A stretch of 64,000 nt of DNA from an uncultured Demequina sp. (GTDB lineage: Bacteria > Actinomycetota > Actinomycetes > Actinomycetales > Demequinaceae), in contig CALALQ010000304.1 of NCBI GenBank assembly GCA_937925595.1, forward strand, positions 1 to 64,000. The letters run 5' to 3'. The notes under the pieces are model-generated. The model was not told where the DNA came from. It saw only the letters and a program-made list of their open reading frames with translations, and ran no database searches. This document shows, piece by piece, positions 26,986 through 35,487 of this stretch. The number at the start of each line of letters is the position of its first letter. The stretch's first letter is position 1. A program made the translations under genes and the position numbers.

Positions 26986-27002
26986 ACTAAACGTTCGTCA
27001 AG
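26986..27002. promoter_or_regulatory. TetR operator copy 2
   Basis: ACTAAACGTTCGTCAAG, matching copy 1 in 14 of 17 positions, placed 36 bases before the TetR start. Two sites in a divergent promoter suggest control of both genes. Confidence 0.65.
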
Positions 27003-27037
27003 CGTTTTTCGCTGGGTGGACGGTGAAGGATGTGGGA

Positions 27038-27637
27038 ATGAGCACTGACGCTGTCGTTGATGCGCGCAGGACGGATACACGCGAGCGCATCGTGAACGTC
27101 GCCGCCGCCCTCATCGCAGAGAAGGGTTTTGCAGGCACGTCGATCAAGGACATCTCTGATGCGCTGGGTGTCACGAAGGCCGCGCTGTATTACCACTTCG
27201 CGTCGAAGGAGGAGATCCTCCGCGCGATCGTGGACCAGCCCATCCAGTCGATTCGCGGGGTGCTCGAGGAGACGCGAGACCTCTCGACTCCCGAGGCGCG
27301 CCGCCAGCTCATCCACGACGTGGTGGGTTCGATGGCCGAGTGCACGCCCGAATCGGTTGCGGTGTTCAAGGACCCACAGATCCAGGCGATCATGGGCGCG
27401 GAGATCTCGGCCTCAGGCATCACCAATGTGCTGGCGCTGACGCTCGCGGCCGGGCTGTCCGGTGTGCAGGATCACTCGCAGATTCAGCCAGAGCACCTGG
27501 TGCGCGCGTCCGCCGCCGTCGCCGCGGGCCTCGCGGTGGTCGACACGTGGCACGTCGCCTTCCCCGACGTCGCGAAGTTCTCGCCGGAGTCGATCGACTA
27601 CATCACGAACCTCGTCGCGCGCACGCTTGAGGACTAA
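27038..27637 (+). CDS. TetR-family regulator of the MMPL transporter
   Basis: 199 aa, typical TetR length. The helix-turn-helix is near the N-terminus (GTSIKDISDALGVTKAALYY, then HFASKEEILRAIVD). The ligand domain is not diagnostic. The start at 27038 has AAGGA upstream at suitable distance; a GTG five codons earlier is less likely. Divergent from the MMPL gene with paired operators between. Its stop overlaps the stop of the opposing small gene by two bases. Confidence 0.9.
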   Translation: MSTDAVVDARRTDTRERIVNVAAALIAEKGFAGTSIKDISDALGVTKAALYYHFASKEEILRAIVDQPIQSIRGVLEETRDLSTPEARRQLIHDVVGSMAECTPESVAVFKDPQIQAIMGAEISASGITNVLALTLAAGLSGVQDHSQIQPEHLVRASAAVAAGLAVVDTWHVAFPDVAKFSPESIDYITNLVARTLED

Positions 27638-27945
27638 CCCGCGTCGCGGTGCGCGCCGCGCGCGATGAGTTCGCGCATGAGGCGTCGTGCGCTGCGCGTG
27701 GGCCGGATCCGCGCAATGCCCAGCCCAGCAATCGCCACCTCGACGCCGTCGGGATAGCCCAGCCAGCGTCGGCGCGTGCGCACCGTCACCTCGCTGAGCG
27801 GCACCGTCCAGTCCTGGCCCTCGGAGGGGACCCAGCGCAGAGCGTCGGACAGTTCGATGAGGCCAACGCGTTGGGGATCGTCGCGCTGCACGCCCATACC
27901 GTGATCGCCAAAATCGAGACGACCCCAGGTCTCCCACCGCTTCAC
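27634..27945 (-). CDS. Hypothetical protein downstream of the GH3 gene
   Basis: 103 aa, not recognised. Starts MKRWETWGRLDFGDHGMGV and is rich in Arg, Trp and acidic residues (WVPSEGQDWTVPLSEVTVRT); no signal peptide or membrane segment. Starts ten bases after the GH3 stop, so it is probably cotranscribed with it. Predicted fold looks like a small beta-barrel from the alternating pattern, but no family can be named. Confidence 0.6.
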   Translation of the reverse strand: MKRWETWGRLDFGDHGMGVQRDDPQRVGLIELSDALRWVPSEGQDWTVPLSEVTVRTRRRWLGYPDGVEVAIAGLGIARIRPTRSARRLMRELIARGAHRDAG

Positions 27946-27954
27946 GCGCTCAAC

Positions 27955-30327
27955 CTAGCGGTTGCGCCACGCCTTCGGAGTGGTGAGGTTCAGCAGATTG
28001 ACGACGCACTTCGCGGTGCGCAGCGAGAACTGGCCGCCAGAGACCATCGCGAGTCCACGCAGCGGGAGGCTGGCCGTCATCGCCTCGAACATGCCGCGCT
28101 GGGCATCGTCCTCGCTGATGTCCGCGCTCTGCAGCTCCTGTTCCACGCGCTTGCGGACCTTGCGGTTGAGGTTGCGACCCACCCACGTGACGAGCAGGTC
28201 GTCCATGGTGGACTCGAGCGTGAACGGCAGCAGTGGTCGCGGGGTGGGGACTGGGCGTCCGAGCATCGCCGCGAACTCGTCATCGGTCGCGACAAAGCCG
28301 GCCGGACCCGGCGCTGGCGTCACCACGTCATCGCTTGCGACCTTGACGGTCTTGGCAAGGCGAATGTCCTCGGACGAGGCGCCCACCTGAATCTCGAACT
28401 CTCCGGCCTCGACAAGCCAGTCGCGAGCGGCGACGTCCCAGAACGCGAACGCGCGACGGTCAAGCGTCACCGTCACCTTCTGGGACTCGCCAGCGTCCAG
28501 GCTTGCCCTCGCGAAGGCCCTCAGCTCCCTCGCGGGGCGGTACACGCTCGACTCGACGTCGCGCACGTACACCTGGACAACCTCGGATCCGGCTCGCTTG
28601 CCGGTGTTGGTCACCGTGACGGTGACCTTGTAGCCGTCGCCCGACTTCCGGACGCTGAGATCCGCGTACTCGAAGGTCGTGTAGCTCAGGCCATGACCAA
28701 AGGGGAAGCGCGCCCGCACCCCCGAACTGGTGTGGAAGCGATAGCCCACATACAGGCCCTCGCGATACTCCACTTGCGTCTCGCCGCCCGGGAAGTTTGC
28801 GTTCGCCGGGACATCCCCGATCTCAACGGGGAACGATTCCGCGAGTCGCCCGCCCGGCTCCGCGACGCCAAGCAGCACATCGCTCACGGCGGCCGCACCC
28901 GCCTGTCCTCCCAGGTAGGCCTCGACAATCGCGGCCGGGGCATCAGTCCAGGGCATCTCGACGGCGCCTCCGTTGTGCAGCACCACCACGGTCTTGGCGT
29001 TCGCCTCAGTGACCGTCGCGATGAGCTGCTCGTGACCCATCGGCAGCCGCAGTTGCGTGCGGTCGAAGCCTTCGGATTCGAGGGAGGCGGGCAGCCCCGC
29101 GAGCAGGATCACCGCATCAGCGCCCGACGCTGCCTCGCGGGCCTCGTCGAGCAGCGCCGGGGTCGTCTCTCCGGTTCGTGCGTCGTACCCGGGTGCGTAC
29201 GTCACCGTGGCCTTGGTGCCGACTGCGCGGCCGAACTCGTCGAGGAACGTATCCACCCTGGTGGGGTTGACAAGCGAGGACCCCGCGCCCTGGTAGCGAG
29301 GCTCTTTCGCGAAGGCGCCGATGACCGCGACGGTGCCCTTGGGGCGCAGGGGCAGCAGCCCGTCGTTGGTGAGCAGCACGCAGCCCGCGGCCGCCGCGCG
29401 GCGGGCAAGGGCGTGGTGAGCGTCGAAGTCCACTGGCTCCGCAGCGTCGGCCGCTCGGGCGCGCAGCGACAGCTCGACAACCCGGGTGGCCGCACGGTCT
29501 ACGTCCGACTCACTGAGCTCGCCGCTCGCGACGGCCTTGCGCACGGCCGCATCCCACGTCCCATCGGAGCCGGGCATCTCGAGGTCGAGGCCGGCGCGGA
29601 CGCCGGCGACGCGGTCGGAGGTGGCGCTCCAGTCGGTCATTGCGAGGCCATCGAAGCCCCACTCGTCTCGCAGGATCGTGGAAACAAGTTCGCGGCTCTC
29701 GCCCACATGCTCGCCATTGACCGCGTTGTAGGCGGTCATGACGGCCCACGGCTTGGAGCTCTTGACCGCGAGCTCGAAGCCCGGGAAGTAGATCTCGCGC
29801 AGCGTGCGCTCGTCGACGATGGTGTCGATCGTCATGCGACGGTGTTCTTGGTTGTTGGCGACAAAGTGCTTGAGGCACGCTCCAACGCCCTGGGACTGGA
29901 TGCCGCGCACCAGCGCGCCAGCCATGACCCCGCTGATCAGGGGGTCTTCTGAGAAGTATTCGAAGACGCGGCCGCCTCCGGCGTGGCGTTTGATGTTGAG
30001 GCCGGGGCCAAGGACCACGGCGACGTCCTGGGCGCGTGCCTCGCGGCCTATTGCCGCTCCCACCTCTTCGACGAGCTGTGGATCCCACGAGGAGCCGAGC
30101 ACGGCGGCGGTGGGGAAGCAGGTGGCCGGAACCGAGCGGCGCATGTCGAGTTGGTCGCCGTCGCTTTCGAGCTTTCGCAGGCCGTGGGGGCCGTCCGTGA
30201 GCATGACGGAAGGAGCGCCGTCGACGGATTCGGTGAACCACAGGTCCTTGCCGCTGAGCAGACGGATCTTGTCGTCGAGGCTGAGCCCTGCGACGATCGT
30301 TGCTGCGGCATCTATGGTGCTGCGCAT
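27955..30327 (-). CDS. GH3 beta-glucosidase
   Basis: 790 aa glycoside hydrolase family 3 enzyme, cytosolic (no signal). Order: barrel domain with the nucleophile Asp in AMTDWSA and the substrate residues KHFVANNQEHRR, then the alpha/beta sandwich domain (GLPASLESEGFDR), then the fibronectin-III-like domain (VTVTNTGKRAGSEVVQVYVR). About 120 C-terminal residues beyond the usual domain (MDDLLVTWVGRNLNRKVR onward) form a helical tail. It removes terminal glucose from beta-glucosides. Divergent from a TetR gene across a palindrome at 30420, so it is probably induced by its substrate through that regulator. Confidence 0.95.
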   Translation of the reverse strand: MRSTIDAAATIVAGLSLDDKIRLLSGKDLWFTESVDGAPSVMLTDGPHGLRKLESDGDQLDMRRSVPATCFPTAAVLGSSWDPQLVEEVGAAIGREARAQDVAVVLGPGLNIKRHAGGGRVFEYFSEDPLISGVMAGALVRGIQSQGVGACLKHFVANNQEHRRMTIDTIVDERTLREIYFPGFELAVKSSKPWAVMTAYNAVNGEHVGESRELVSTILRDEWGFDGLAMTDWSATSDRVAGVRAGLDLEMPGSDGTWDAAVRKAVASGELSESDVDRAATRVVELSLRARAADAAEPVDFDAHHALARRAAAAGCVLLTNDGLLPLRPKGTVAVIGAFAKEPRYQGAGSSLVNPTRVDTFLDEFGRAVGTKATVTYAPGYDARTGETTPALLDEAREAASGADAVILLAGLPASLESEGFDRTQLRLPMGHEQLIATVTEANAKTVVVLHNGGAVEMPWTDAPAAIVEAYLGGQAGAAAVSDVLLGVAEPGGRLAESFPVEIGDVPANANFPGGETQVEYREGLYVGYRFHTSSGVRARFPFGHGLSYTTFEYADLSVRKSGDGYKVTVTVTNTGKRAGSEVVQVYVRDVESSVYRPARELRAFARASLDAGESQKVTVTLDRRAFAFWDVAARDWLVEAGEFEIQVGASSEDIRLAKTVKVASDDVVTPAPGPAGFVATDDEFAAMLGRPVPTPRPLLPFTLESTMDDLLVTWVGRNLNRKVRKRVEQELQSADISEDDAQRGMFEAMTASLPLRGLAMVSGGQFSLRTAKCVVNLLNLTTPKAWRNR

Positions 30328-30374
30328 TGAAGGCCTTTCGGCGTCTTTGCCCTCAGCTGGCCTGACATGGAAAG

Positions 30375-30416
30375 AGCGCGCGGGCGTTAAGGGGGGGAAT
30401 CTAGCGCCCGCGCGCT
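30375..30416. repeat. 12-bp hairpin in the GH3/TetR promoter region
   Basis: AGCGCGCGGGCG / CGCCCGCGCGCT with an 18-base loop containing a run of seven G. It lies about 50 bases before the GH3 start and directly next to the palindrome at 30420. It may be a leader hairpin or a regulator site. Confidence 0.5.
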
Positions 30417-30419
30417 ATT

Positions 30420-30430
30420 TAACAATGTTA
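30420..30430. promoter_or_regulatory. Probable TetR operator
   Basis: TAACAATGTTA, a perfect 5+1+5 palindrome, A/T-rich in a GC-rich gap between the divergent GH3 and TetR genes. Confidence 0.5.
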
Positions 30431-30487
30431 GATAGAGTGCCGATAACTTGGCAAGTCGGTGCGATGTAGATCACATTGGAGCCCTGA

Positions 30488-31084
30488 ATGGCTGTGAGGA
30501 TGGAGCCGGACGAGCGGCGCAAGTCCATCCTTGCCACCGCAATGTCCATCATCGACGAGCACGGCCACCAGGGTCTGACGATGCGAGCACTTGCTCGCGC
30601 ATGCGGCATGTCGGCGCCGGGCCTGATGCACTACTTCCCGGACATGCCCACGCTCGTGGTCGCCGTCATCGACTACCGCGAACAGCGTGACGCGGACCTC
30701 TACGACCTGTCCATGCGCGGCCCCGGCGTGACCCGCATGATGCTCGACAAAGCCATTCAGAACATCATCGATCGCCCCAAGGCTGCCGAACTGTTCGCGA
30801 TCGTCGAGGCGCAGGCCATCGATCCGCGGCATCCCGGCCACGAGTACTTCAAGTACCGCAACGAGCGCCTCGTCGCCGACGTGCTTCCCATCGCGTCCGC
30901 AGAGTACGAGAACGCGGAGGAGCTCATCCGTCAGCTCATCGCCATCGCCGATGGCCTGCAGCTCAACTGGCTGCGCGACCCCGGGTCCTTCGACCTCATG
31001 GAGCGCTGGAAGGCGATCGCCGATCCGCTCCTCGCCGCCGCGGAGCGCTGCGACGTGAGAGGGGCCGAGCCCGACGAGCGGTGA
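30488..31084 (+). CDS. TetR-family regulator beside the GH3 gene
   Basis: 198 aa. The helix-turn-helix is at residues about 25-55 (GLTMRALARACGMSAPGLMH, then YFPDMPTLVVAVIDYRE). GGAG lies six bases before the ATG. Divergent from the GH3 gene, with a palindrome and a hairpin between, so a role in beta-glucoside control is likely; the ligand is unknown. Its stop abuts the stop of the aldo-keto reductase gene with no gap. Confidence 0.88.
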   Translation: MAVRMEPDERRKSILATAMSIIDEHGHQGLTMRALARACGMSAPGLMHYFPDMPTLVVAVIDYREQRDADLYDLSMRGPGVTRMMLDKAIQNIIDRPKAAELFAIVEAQAIDPRHPGHEYFKYRNERLVADVLPIASAEYENAEELIRQLIAIADGLQLNWLRDPGSFDLMERWKAIADPLLAAAERCDVRGAEPDER

Positions 31085-31930
31085 CTACATCTCCTCGTGC
31101 GTATTCGGGTCGCCGTCGAACAGGCGGCCGTCCTCACGGGTCAGCGCGCTGATCGCCGCGACCTCCTCCTCGCTCAGCGAGAAGCCGAACACGTCGAGGT
31201 TCTGGGCCTGACGCTCCGGAGTCGCGGACTTGGGAAGGGGGATGTTGCCCAGCTCGAGCTGCCAGCGCAGAATCACCTGAGCTGGCGTGACACCGTGACG
31301 CTCCGCAGAGTCGGCCACCACGGGCTCCGCGTACGGTGCGTTGCGCTTGCCCAGCGGGCTCCACGACTGGGTGACGATGCCCAGCTTCTTGTGCTCGGCG
31401 CGCATCTGCTCCTGGTTGAAGTATGGGTGCAGCTCGATCTGGTTGACCACAGGGGTCACGCCCGTGTCGCCGATGATGTTCGCGAGGTGCTCCGCGGTGA
31501 AATTGGACACGCCGATCGAGCGCGCCACGCCAGCCTCACGCAGCTCGACGAGCCCACGCCAGGCCTCGCGGTACTTGCCGGTGATGGGGTTGGGCCAGTG
31601 GATGAGCAGCACATCGATGCGGTCAAGACCCAGCGTGGCAAGGCTCTCCTTGCCCGACGCTATGGCCGCCTCGAACTCGTGGGCGCGGCCGGGAATCTTG
31701 GTCTGGACGGTGATCTCGTCGCGGTCGGTCCCGGACTCCTTGAGGAAGTCGTTGATCGCACGGCCCACGATGTCCTCGTTGCCGTAGTTCACGGCGGAGT
31801 CGATGAGGCGGTACCCGGCGTCGAGAGCGGTGCGGATGGCGCGGTAGCCGTCCTGGTCCTTGAGGGGGTAGGTGCCAAAGCCGATTGCGGGGATCTGGAA
31901 GCCGTCGTTGAGGGTGTGTGAGGTGCTCAT
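31085..31930 (-). CDS. Aldo/keto reductase
   Basis: 281 aa NADPH-dependent oxidoreductase of the AKR superfamily, similar to 2,5-diketo-D-gluconate reductases. The catalytic tetrad is complete: D44 in RLIDSAVNYG, Y49, K78 in TKIPG and H111 in IHWPNP. The physiological substrate is unknown. The gene contains the dispersed motif at 31652, which here encodes AIASG with a rare ATA codon. Convergent with the TetR gene and divergent from the patatin gene. Confidence 0.95.
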   Translation of the reverse strand: MSTSHTLNDGFQIPAIGFGTYPLKDQDGYRAIRTALDAGYRLIDSAVNYGNEDIVGRAINDFLKESGTDRDEITVQTKIPGRAHEFEAAIASGKESLATLGLDRIDVLLIHWPNPITGKYREAWRGLVELREAGVARSIGVSNFTAEHLANIIGDTGVTPVVNQIELHPYFNQEQMRAEHKKLGIVTQSWSPLGKRNAPYAEPVVADSAERHGVTPAQVILRWQLELGNIPLPKSATPERQAQNLDVFGFSLSEEEVAAISALTREDGRLFDGDPNTHEEM

Positions 31931-31991
31931 GCGCCAACTGTAAGGCCGCTGGAAGGGTCGATTTCCTTACCAGGCGCATAGATTTGAGGGC

Positions 31992-32810
31992 ATGACGGTC
32001 GCGTTCGTGCTGGGAGGCGGAGGGGTTCGCGGTGCCGTCGAGGTGGGCATGCTGCGGGCACTGTTCGAACACGGCATCACCCCTGAGCTGATCGTGGGCA
32101 CGTCCATTGGCGCGATCAACGGAGCGGCCGTGGCGCACGACCCCACGCCGCGAGTGGTGGACACCCTCATGGACGCGTGGGCGTCGCCCACCGCGTCTGC
32201 CGTCTACGGCGACTCGTGGTTCCGGCAGATGCAGCGGCTCGCCCAGTCGCGCACCCACCTCAACGATCCTGGCCCGCTGCGGAGCCTGCTCGGCGAGATC
32301 ATTGGAGCCCACACGCGCTTCGAAGACCTTGCCGTCCCCCTCGCTGTATGCGCGTCGAGCATCGAGCGCGCCGCGGAGGTGTGGTTCGACTCGGGGCCGG
32401 TGATCGACGCGGTGCTCGCCTCAGCGTCGGTCCCTGCCGCGCTGCCGCCAACCCTCATCGACGGCGAGCACTACGTCGACGGCGGCATCGTCAACTCGAT
32501 TCCGCTGAGCGAGGCCGTTGCGCGCGGTGCGACCACGATCTTCGTGCTGCAGGTGGGTCGGGTCGAGGAGCCGCTCGCGGTGCCAACCAAGCCGTCTGAG
32601 GTGGCGAAGGTGTCCTTCGAGATCGCGCGGCGTCACCGCTTTGCCAGGGACATCGCCTCGCTGCCGCCGGGGCTTGACGTGCACGTCCTTCCCTACGGTG
32701 GTCGCCAGCCCGGTGACCACAAGCTCTCCTCGTACCGCAAACTCGACGCGACCCATCGGCGCATCGAGGCCGCATACTCCGCGAGCCTCGATTACCTCAG
32801 GAGCCTCTGA
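31992..32810 (+). CDS. Patatin-like phospholipase
   Basis: 272 aa. The oxyanion loop GGGGVRGAVEVG is at 8-19, the nucleophile S38 is in GTSIG, and the catalytic Asp is D163 in DGG. This serine/aspartate dyad is that of bacterial patatins, which cleave acyl chains from phospholipids. A TAGATT box just upstream suggests leaderless transcription. Its TGA overlaps the ATG of the following acyltransferase gene (TGATG), pairing a lipid deacylase with a lipid acylase. Confidence 0.92.
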   Translation: MTVAFVLGGGGVRGAVEVGMLRALFEHGITPELIVGTSIGAINGAAVAHDPTPRVVDTLMDAWASPTASAVYGDSWFRQMQRLAQSRTHLNDPGPLRSLLGEIIGAHTRFEDLAVPLAVCASSIERAAEVWFDSGPVIDAVLASASVPAALPPTLIDGEHYVDGGIVNSIPLSEAVARGATTIFVLQVGRVEEPLAVPTKPSEVAKVSFEIARRHRFARDIASLPPGLDVHVLPYGGRQPGDHKLSSYRKLDATHRRIEAAYSASLDYLRSL

Positions 32811-33854
32811 TGCAGCGACTGTGGCGGCTGCCGCCCAGGTGGGTGCGCCGGTTGGTGCTCGCCCCGCTCGTGGTGCTCACCGCATTCGTGTGGCTGCCCG
32901 TCGCGGCGTGGCTCGTGGTGATCGTGGCAGGCGTGGTGGCGTGGGCGCTGCCCGGACGGCTGAGGATCCTGCGCGTGGTGTTCATGGTGGGCCTGTACCT
33001 GCTGTGGGACGCGGCGGCGCTGGTCGCGATGTTCGGGCTGTGGATCGCCTCTGGCTTTGGCATATGGATGAAGCGACCGTTCTTCCAGCGCGTGCACTAC
33101 CACCTCGCGGCGGCGATGCTCGGCTCGCTGTTCTGGGCCGCGCGCAAACTGCTGAGGCTCACCATCGAGGTTGACGATTCCGAAGGCCACCTGGACCCCC
33201 ACGGTGAGCGACTGATCGTCGCGAGCCGTCACGCAGGACCAGGCGATTCGTTCATTATTGTGCACGCTGCTCAACCGGTATGGCAGGGAGCCCGCGATCG
33301 TGCTCAAGGACACCCTGCAGTGGGACCCGGCCATCGACGTGCTCCTCAATCGCCTCCCCACTCGCTTCGTCACACCGCACCGCGACACCCGTCCGGGCCA
33401 GCCCACCGGCTCGGAGGCGATCGGCGAACTGGCGGCCGGGCTTGACGCCAACGATGCGCTGCTGATCTTTCCCGAGGGAGGAAACGTCACCCCCGGCCGG
33501 CGCCTGCGACGCATCAAGCAGCTGCGCGCCTCCGGCCGCCACGACTTCGCCGAGCGTGCGGAGGCGATGACCAACGTGATGGCTCCCCATGCAGGTGGGC
33601 TGCTCACCGCGATCGCCGCCGCTCCCGACGCGGAGATCGTCATGCTGGGCCACACCGGACTCGACCGCCTCGAGACGGTGGGCGACATCTGGCGAGAGCT
33701 GCCAGTGGACAAGAAGATCATCCTCAAGTCATGGACCGCGAGTCCCGCACCTCAGGCCCACGCGGAAGCGTGGCTTTTCGAATGGTGGGAGCGCGTTGAC
33801 CGGTGGGTCGGCGAGAACCAAGCCACAGCGTCGGGCAGTGAGAGCGGCGACTAG
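32810..33854 (+). pseudogene. 1-acylglycerol-3-phosphate acyltransferase-like gene, frameshifted
   Basis: PlsC-like membrane acyltransferase broken by a frameshift. The first frame gives three membrane segments and the start of the catalytic core (LIVASRHAGPGDSFIIVH, with HxxxxD as RHAGPGD). At about 33258-33272 the reading continues one base over (CTLLNRYGREPAIVLKDTLQ to the stop at 33854), with the family's LIFPEGGNVTPG. Either one base was inserted or two were lost near GTGCACGCTG. Both halves look well conserved, so the lesion is recent or a sequencing error. Coupled to the patatin gene; its end overlaps prs by three bases. Confidence 0.85.
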
Positions 33855-34789
33855 GCGAACAGAGCGCTGACGGACTCGCCAGAGTGGATGCGGCGCACCG
33901 CTTCGGCGAACGCGGGCGCGGCACTCAACACCGTGAGCTTGGGATGAGAGAACGTCAGCGTGTGCGGCACGGTGTCCGTGGTGACAATTTCGCTGACTCG
34001 CGGGTCGTCGCCGATGCGCTCTAGAGCGCCGTTGCTGAAGATGCCGTGCGTGCAGGCGATCGAGATGCGGCGCGCGCCCGCGTCGGAGAGTGTGTCGAGG
34101 ATCGCCGAGATGGTGGTGCCGTTGGCGATCTCGTCGTCGAGGACAATCACGTCGCGATCGGCCACATCGCCGATCAGGTGCGAGATCTCCACCCGGTCAC
34201 CCTGGAAGCGCTCCTTGGCGCCGGCGGCGACGGGGGTGCCCAGCAGCCGGGCGAAGCGAGAGGCGGACTTCGCGTTGCCCAGGTCAGGGGAGACCACCGT
34301 GGTGTTCGCGAGGTCGTGGGCGCGGAAATGCGAGGCGAGCTCCTCGAGCGCATGCAGCTGATCCGTGGGGATGCGGAAGAACGCGTGCACCTGGGGCGCG
34401 TGAAGCGTCATGGTGAGGATGCGGTTGGCGCCGGCCGTGACGAGCATGTCCGCCATGAGGCGGCCGCCGATCGAGATGCGCGGGTGGTCCTTCTTGTCGC
34501 TGCGTGCGTACGCGAAGTGCGGCATGATCGCGGTCACGCGGCGGGCAGACGCGCCACGGGCCGCATCGATCATGAGCAGCAGCTCCACGAGGTTCTCCTG
34601 CGTGGGTGCCACGATGGGCTGCACCAGGAACACGTCGCGCTCGCGGACGTTCTCCAGCAGCTGGACCTCGAGGCAGTCATTGGCGAAGCGCTGCAGCTTC
34701 GACTCGCTCAGCGGAACGTCGAGCGCGGCGCACATCGCCTCCGCGAACTGCTTGCCACCGGTGCCTGCAAAGACGCGGATTGACTCCAT
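33851..34789 (-). CDS. prs: Ribose-phosphate pyrophosphokinase
   Basis: 312 aa enzyme that makes PRPP from ribose 5-phosphate and ATP. Family marks: FAGTGGKQFAEAM at the start, LLLMIDAARGASARRVTAIM, and the PRPP loop VIVLDDEIANGTTI. It is divergent from housekeeping Prs: the usual DLHA is TLHA here (LTMTLHAPQVHAFF) and the loop lacks the TGGT form. It may be a second, specialised copy; the housekeeping gene would lie elsewhere. Monocistronic and convergent with the acyltransferase. Confidence 0.85.
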   Translation of the reverse strand: MESIRVFAGTGGKQFAEAMCAALDVPLSESKLQRFANDCLEVQLLENVRERDVFLVQPIVAPTQENLVELLLMIDAARGASARRVTAIMPHFAYARSDKKDHPRISIGGRLMADMLVTAGANRILTMTLHAPQVHAFFRIPTDQLHALEELASHFRAHDLANTTVVSPDLGNAKSASRFARLLGTPVAAGAKERFQGDRVEISHLIGDVADRDVIVLDDEIANGTTISAILDTLSDAGARRISIACTHGIFSNGALERIGDDPRVSEIVTTDTVPHTLTFSHPKLTVLSAAPAFAEAVRRIHSGESVSALFA

Positions 34790-34848
34790 GCTGTGAATCC
34801 TAACCGTGCATGGAATGTGACGGGCGGCCGACGGTGTTGGATGGAGAC

Positions 34849-35484
34849 ATGAGCAACATCACCGTTCTTGGCGGAAACGGCTACACCGGCGCGGCAGTGG
34901 TCGCAGAGGCACTGCGTCGCGGCCACACCGTCTCCATCGTGTCCCGTTCGCAGCCCCAGGCCCCGCTCGCCGGAGTTCGCTATGTCACCGGATCGGCGCT
35001 CGATCCCGAGGTGCTCGACTCCGCGCTCGAGGGCGCCGACGCCGTGGTCATGGCGGTCTCCTCTCGCGACGGCGGCCCACAGATCGCGCCGGAGCTGGCG
35101 TCGCTGCTTGTGAAGCGAGCTGGCCCGCGTCGGCTCGCCGTCGTTGGCGGCTTCTCCTCGCTGCGGCCTGCGGAGGGCGCCCCTCGCTTCATCGAGGCGG
35201 GAGTGCCAGAGCAGTACCGCGCGGAGGCAGAGGCGGGGCATGGCTCGCTCGAGGTGCTGCAGGGCGCTCCGGAGGGAGTGGACTGGGTGTTCTTCTCCCC
35301 GGCAGCGAAGTTCGGCGCATGGTTCCCGGTGGAGCCCAGCGGTGCGTACCGCTTGGGCGGGGAGGTCGCGATCCTCGACGAGGAGGGCAACTCCTACCTC
35401 CACGCCGAAGACCTTGCGCTCGCGATCCTCGACATCATCGAGTCCGGCGACCACTCGCGCGAACACGTCTCCGTAGTCTCCTAG
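34849..35484 (+). CDS. NAD(P)-binding NmrA-like protein
   Basis: 211 aa Rossmann-fold protein of the atypical SDR/NmrA group. The dinucleotide loop is VLGGNGYTGAAVV at the N-terminus. It lacks the YxxxK active site of classical SDRs, so it may bind NADP as a sensor or carry out a flavin/quinone-type reduction. Start MSNITVLGG has GGAG just upstream. Three bases separate it from the next gene, so the two are cotranscribed. Confidence 0.85.
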   Translation: MSNITVLGGNGYTGAAVVAEALRRGHTVSIVSRSQPQAPLAGVRYVTGSALDPEVLDSALEGADAVVMAVSSRDGGPQIAPELASLLVKRAGPRRLAVVGGFSSLRPAEGAPRFIEAGVPEQYRAEAEAGHGSLEVLQGAPEGVDWVFFSPAAKFGAWFPVEPSGAYRLGGEVAILDEEGNSYLHAEDLALAILDIIESGDHSREHVSVVS

Positions 35485-35487
35485 TCC

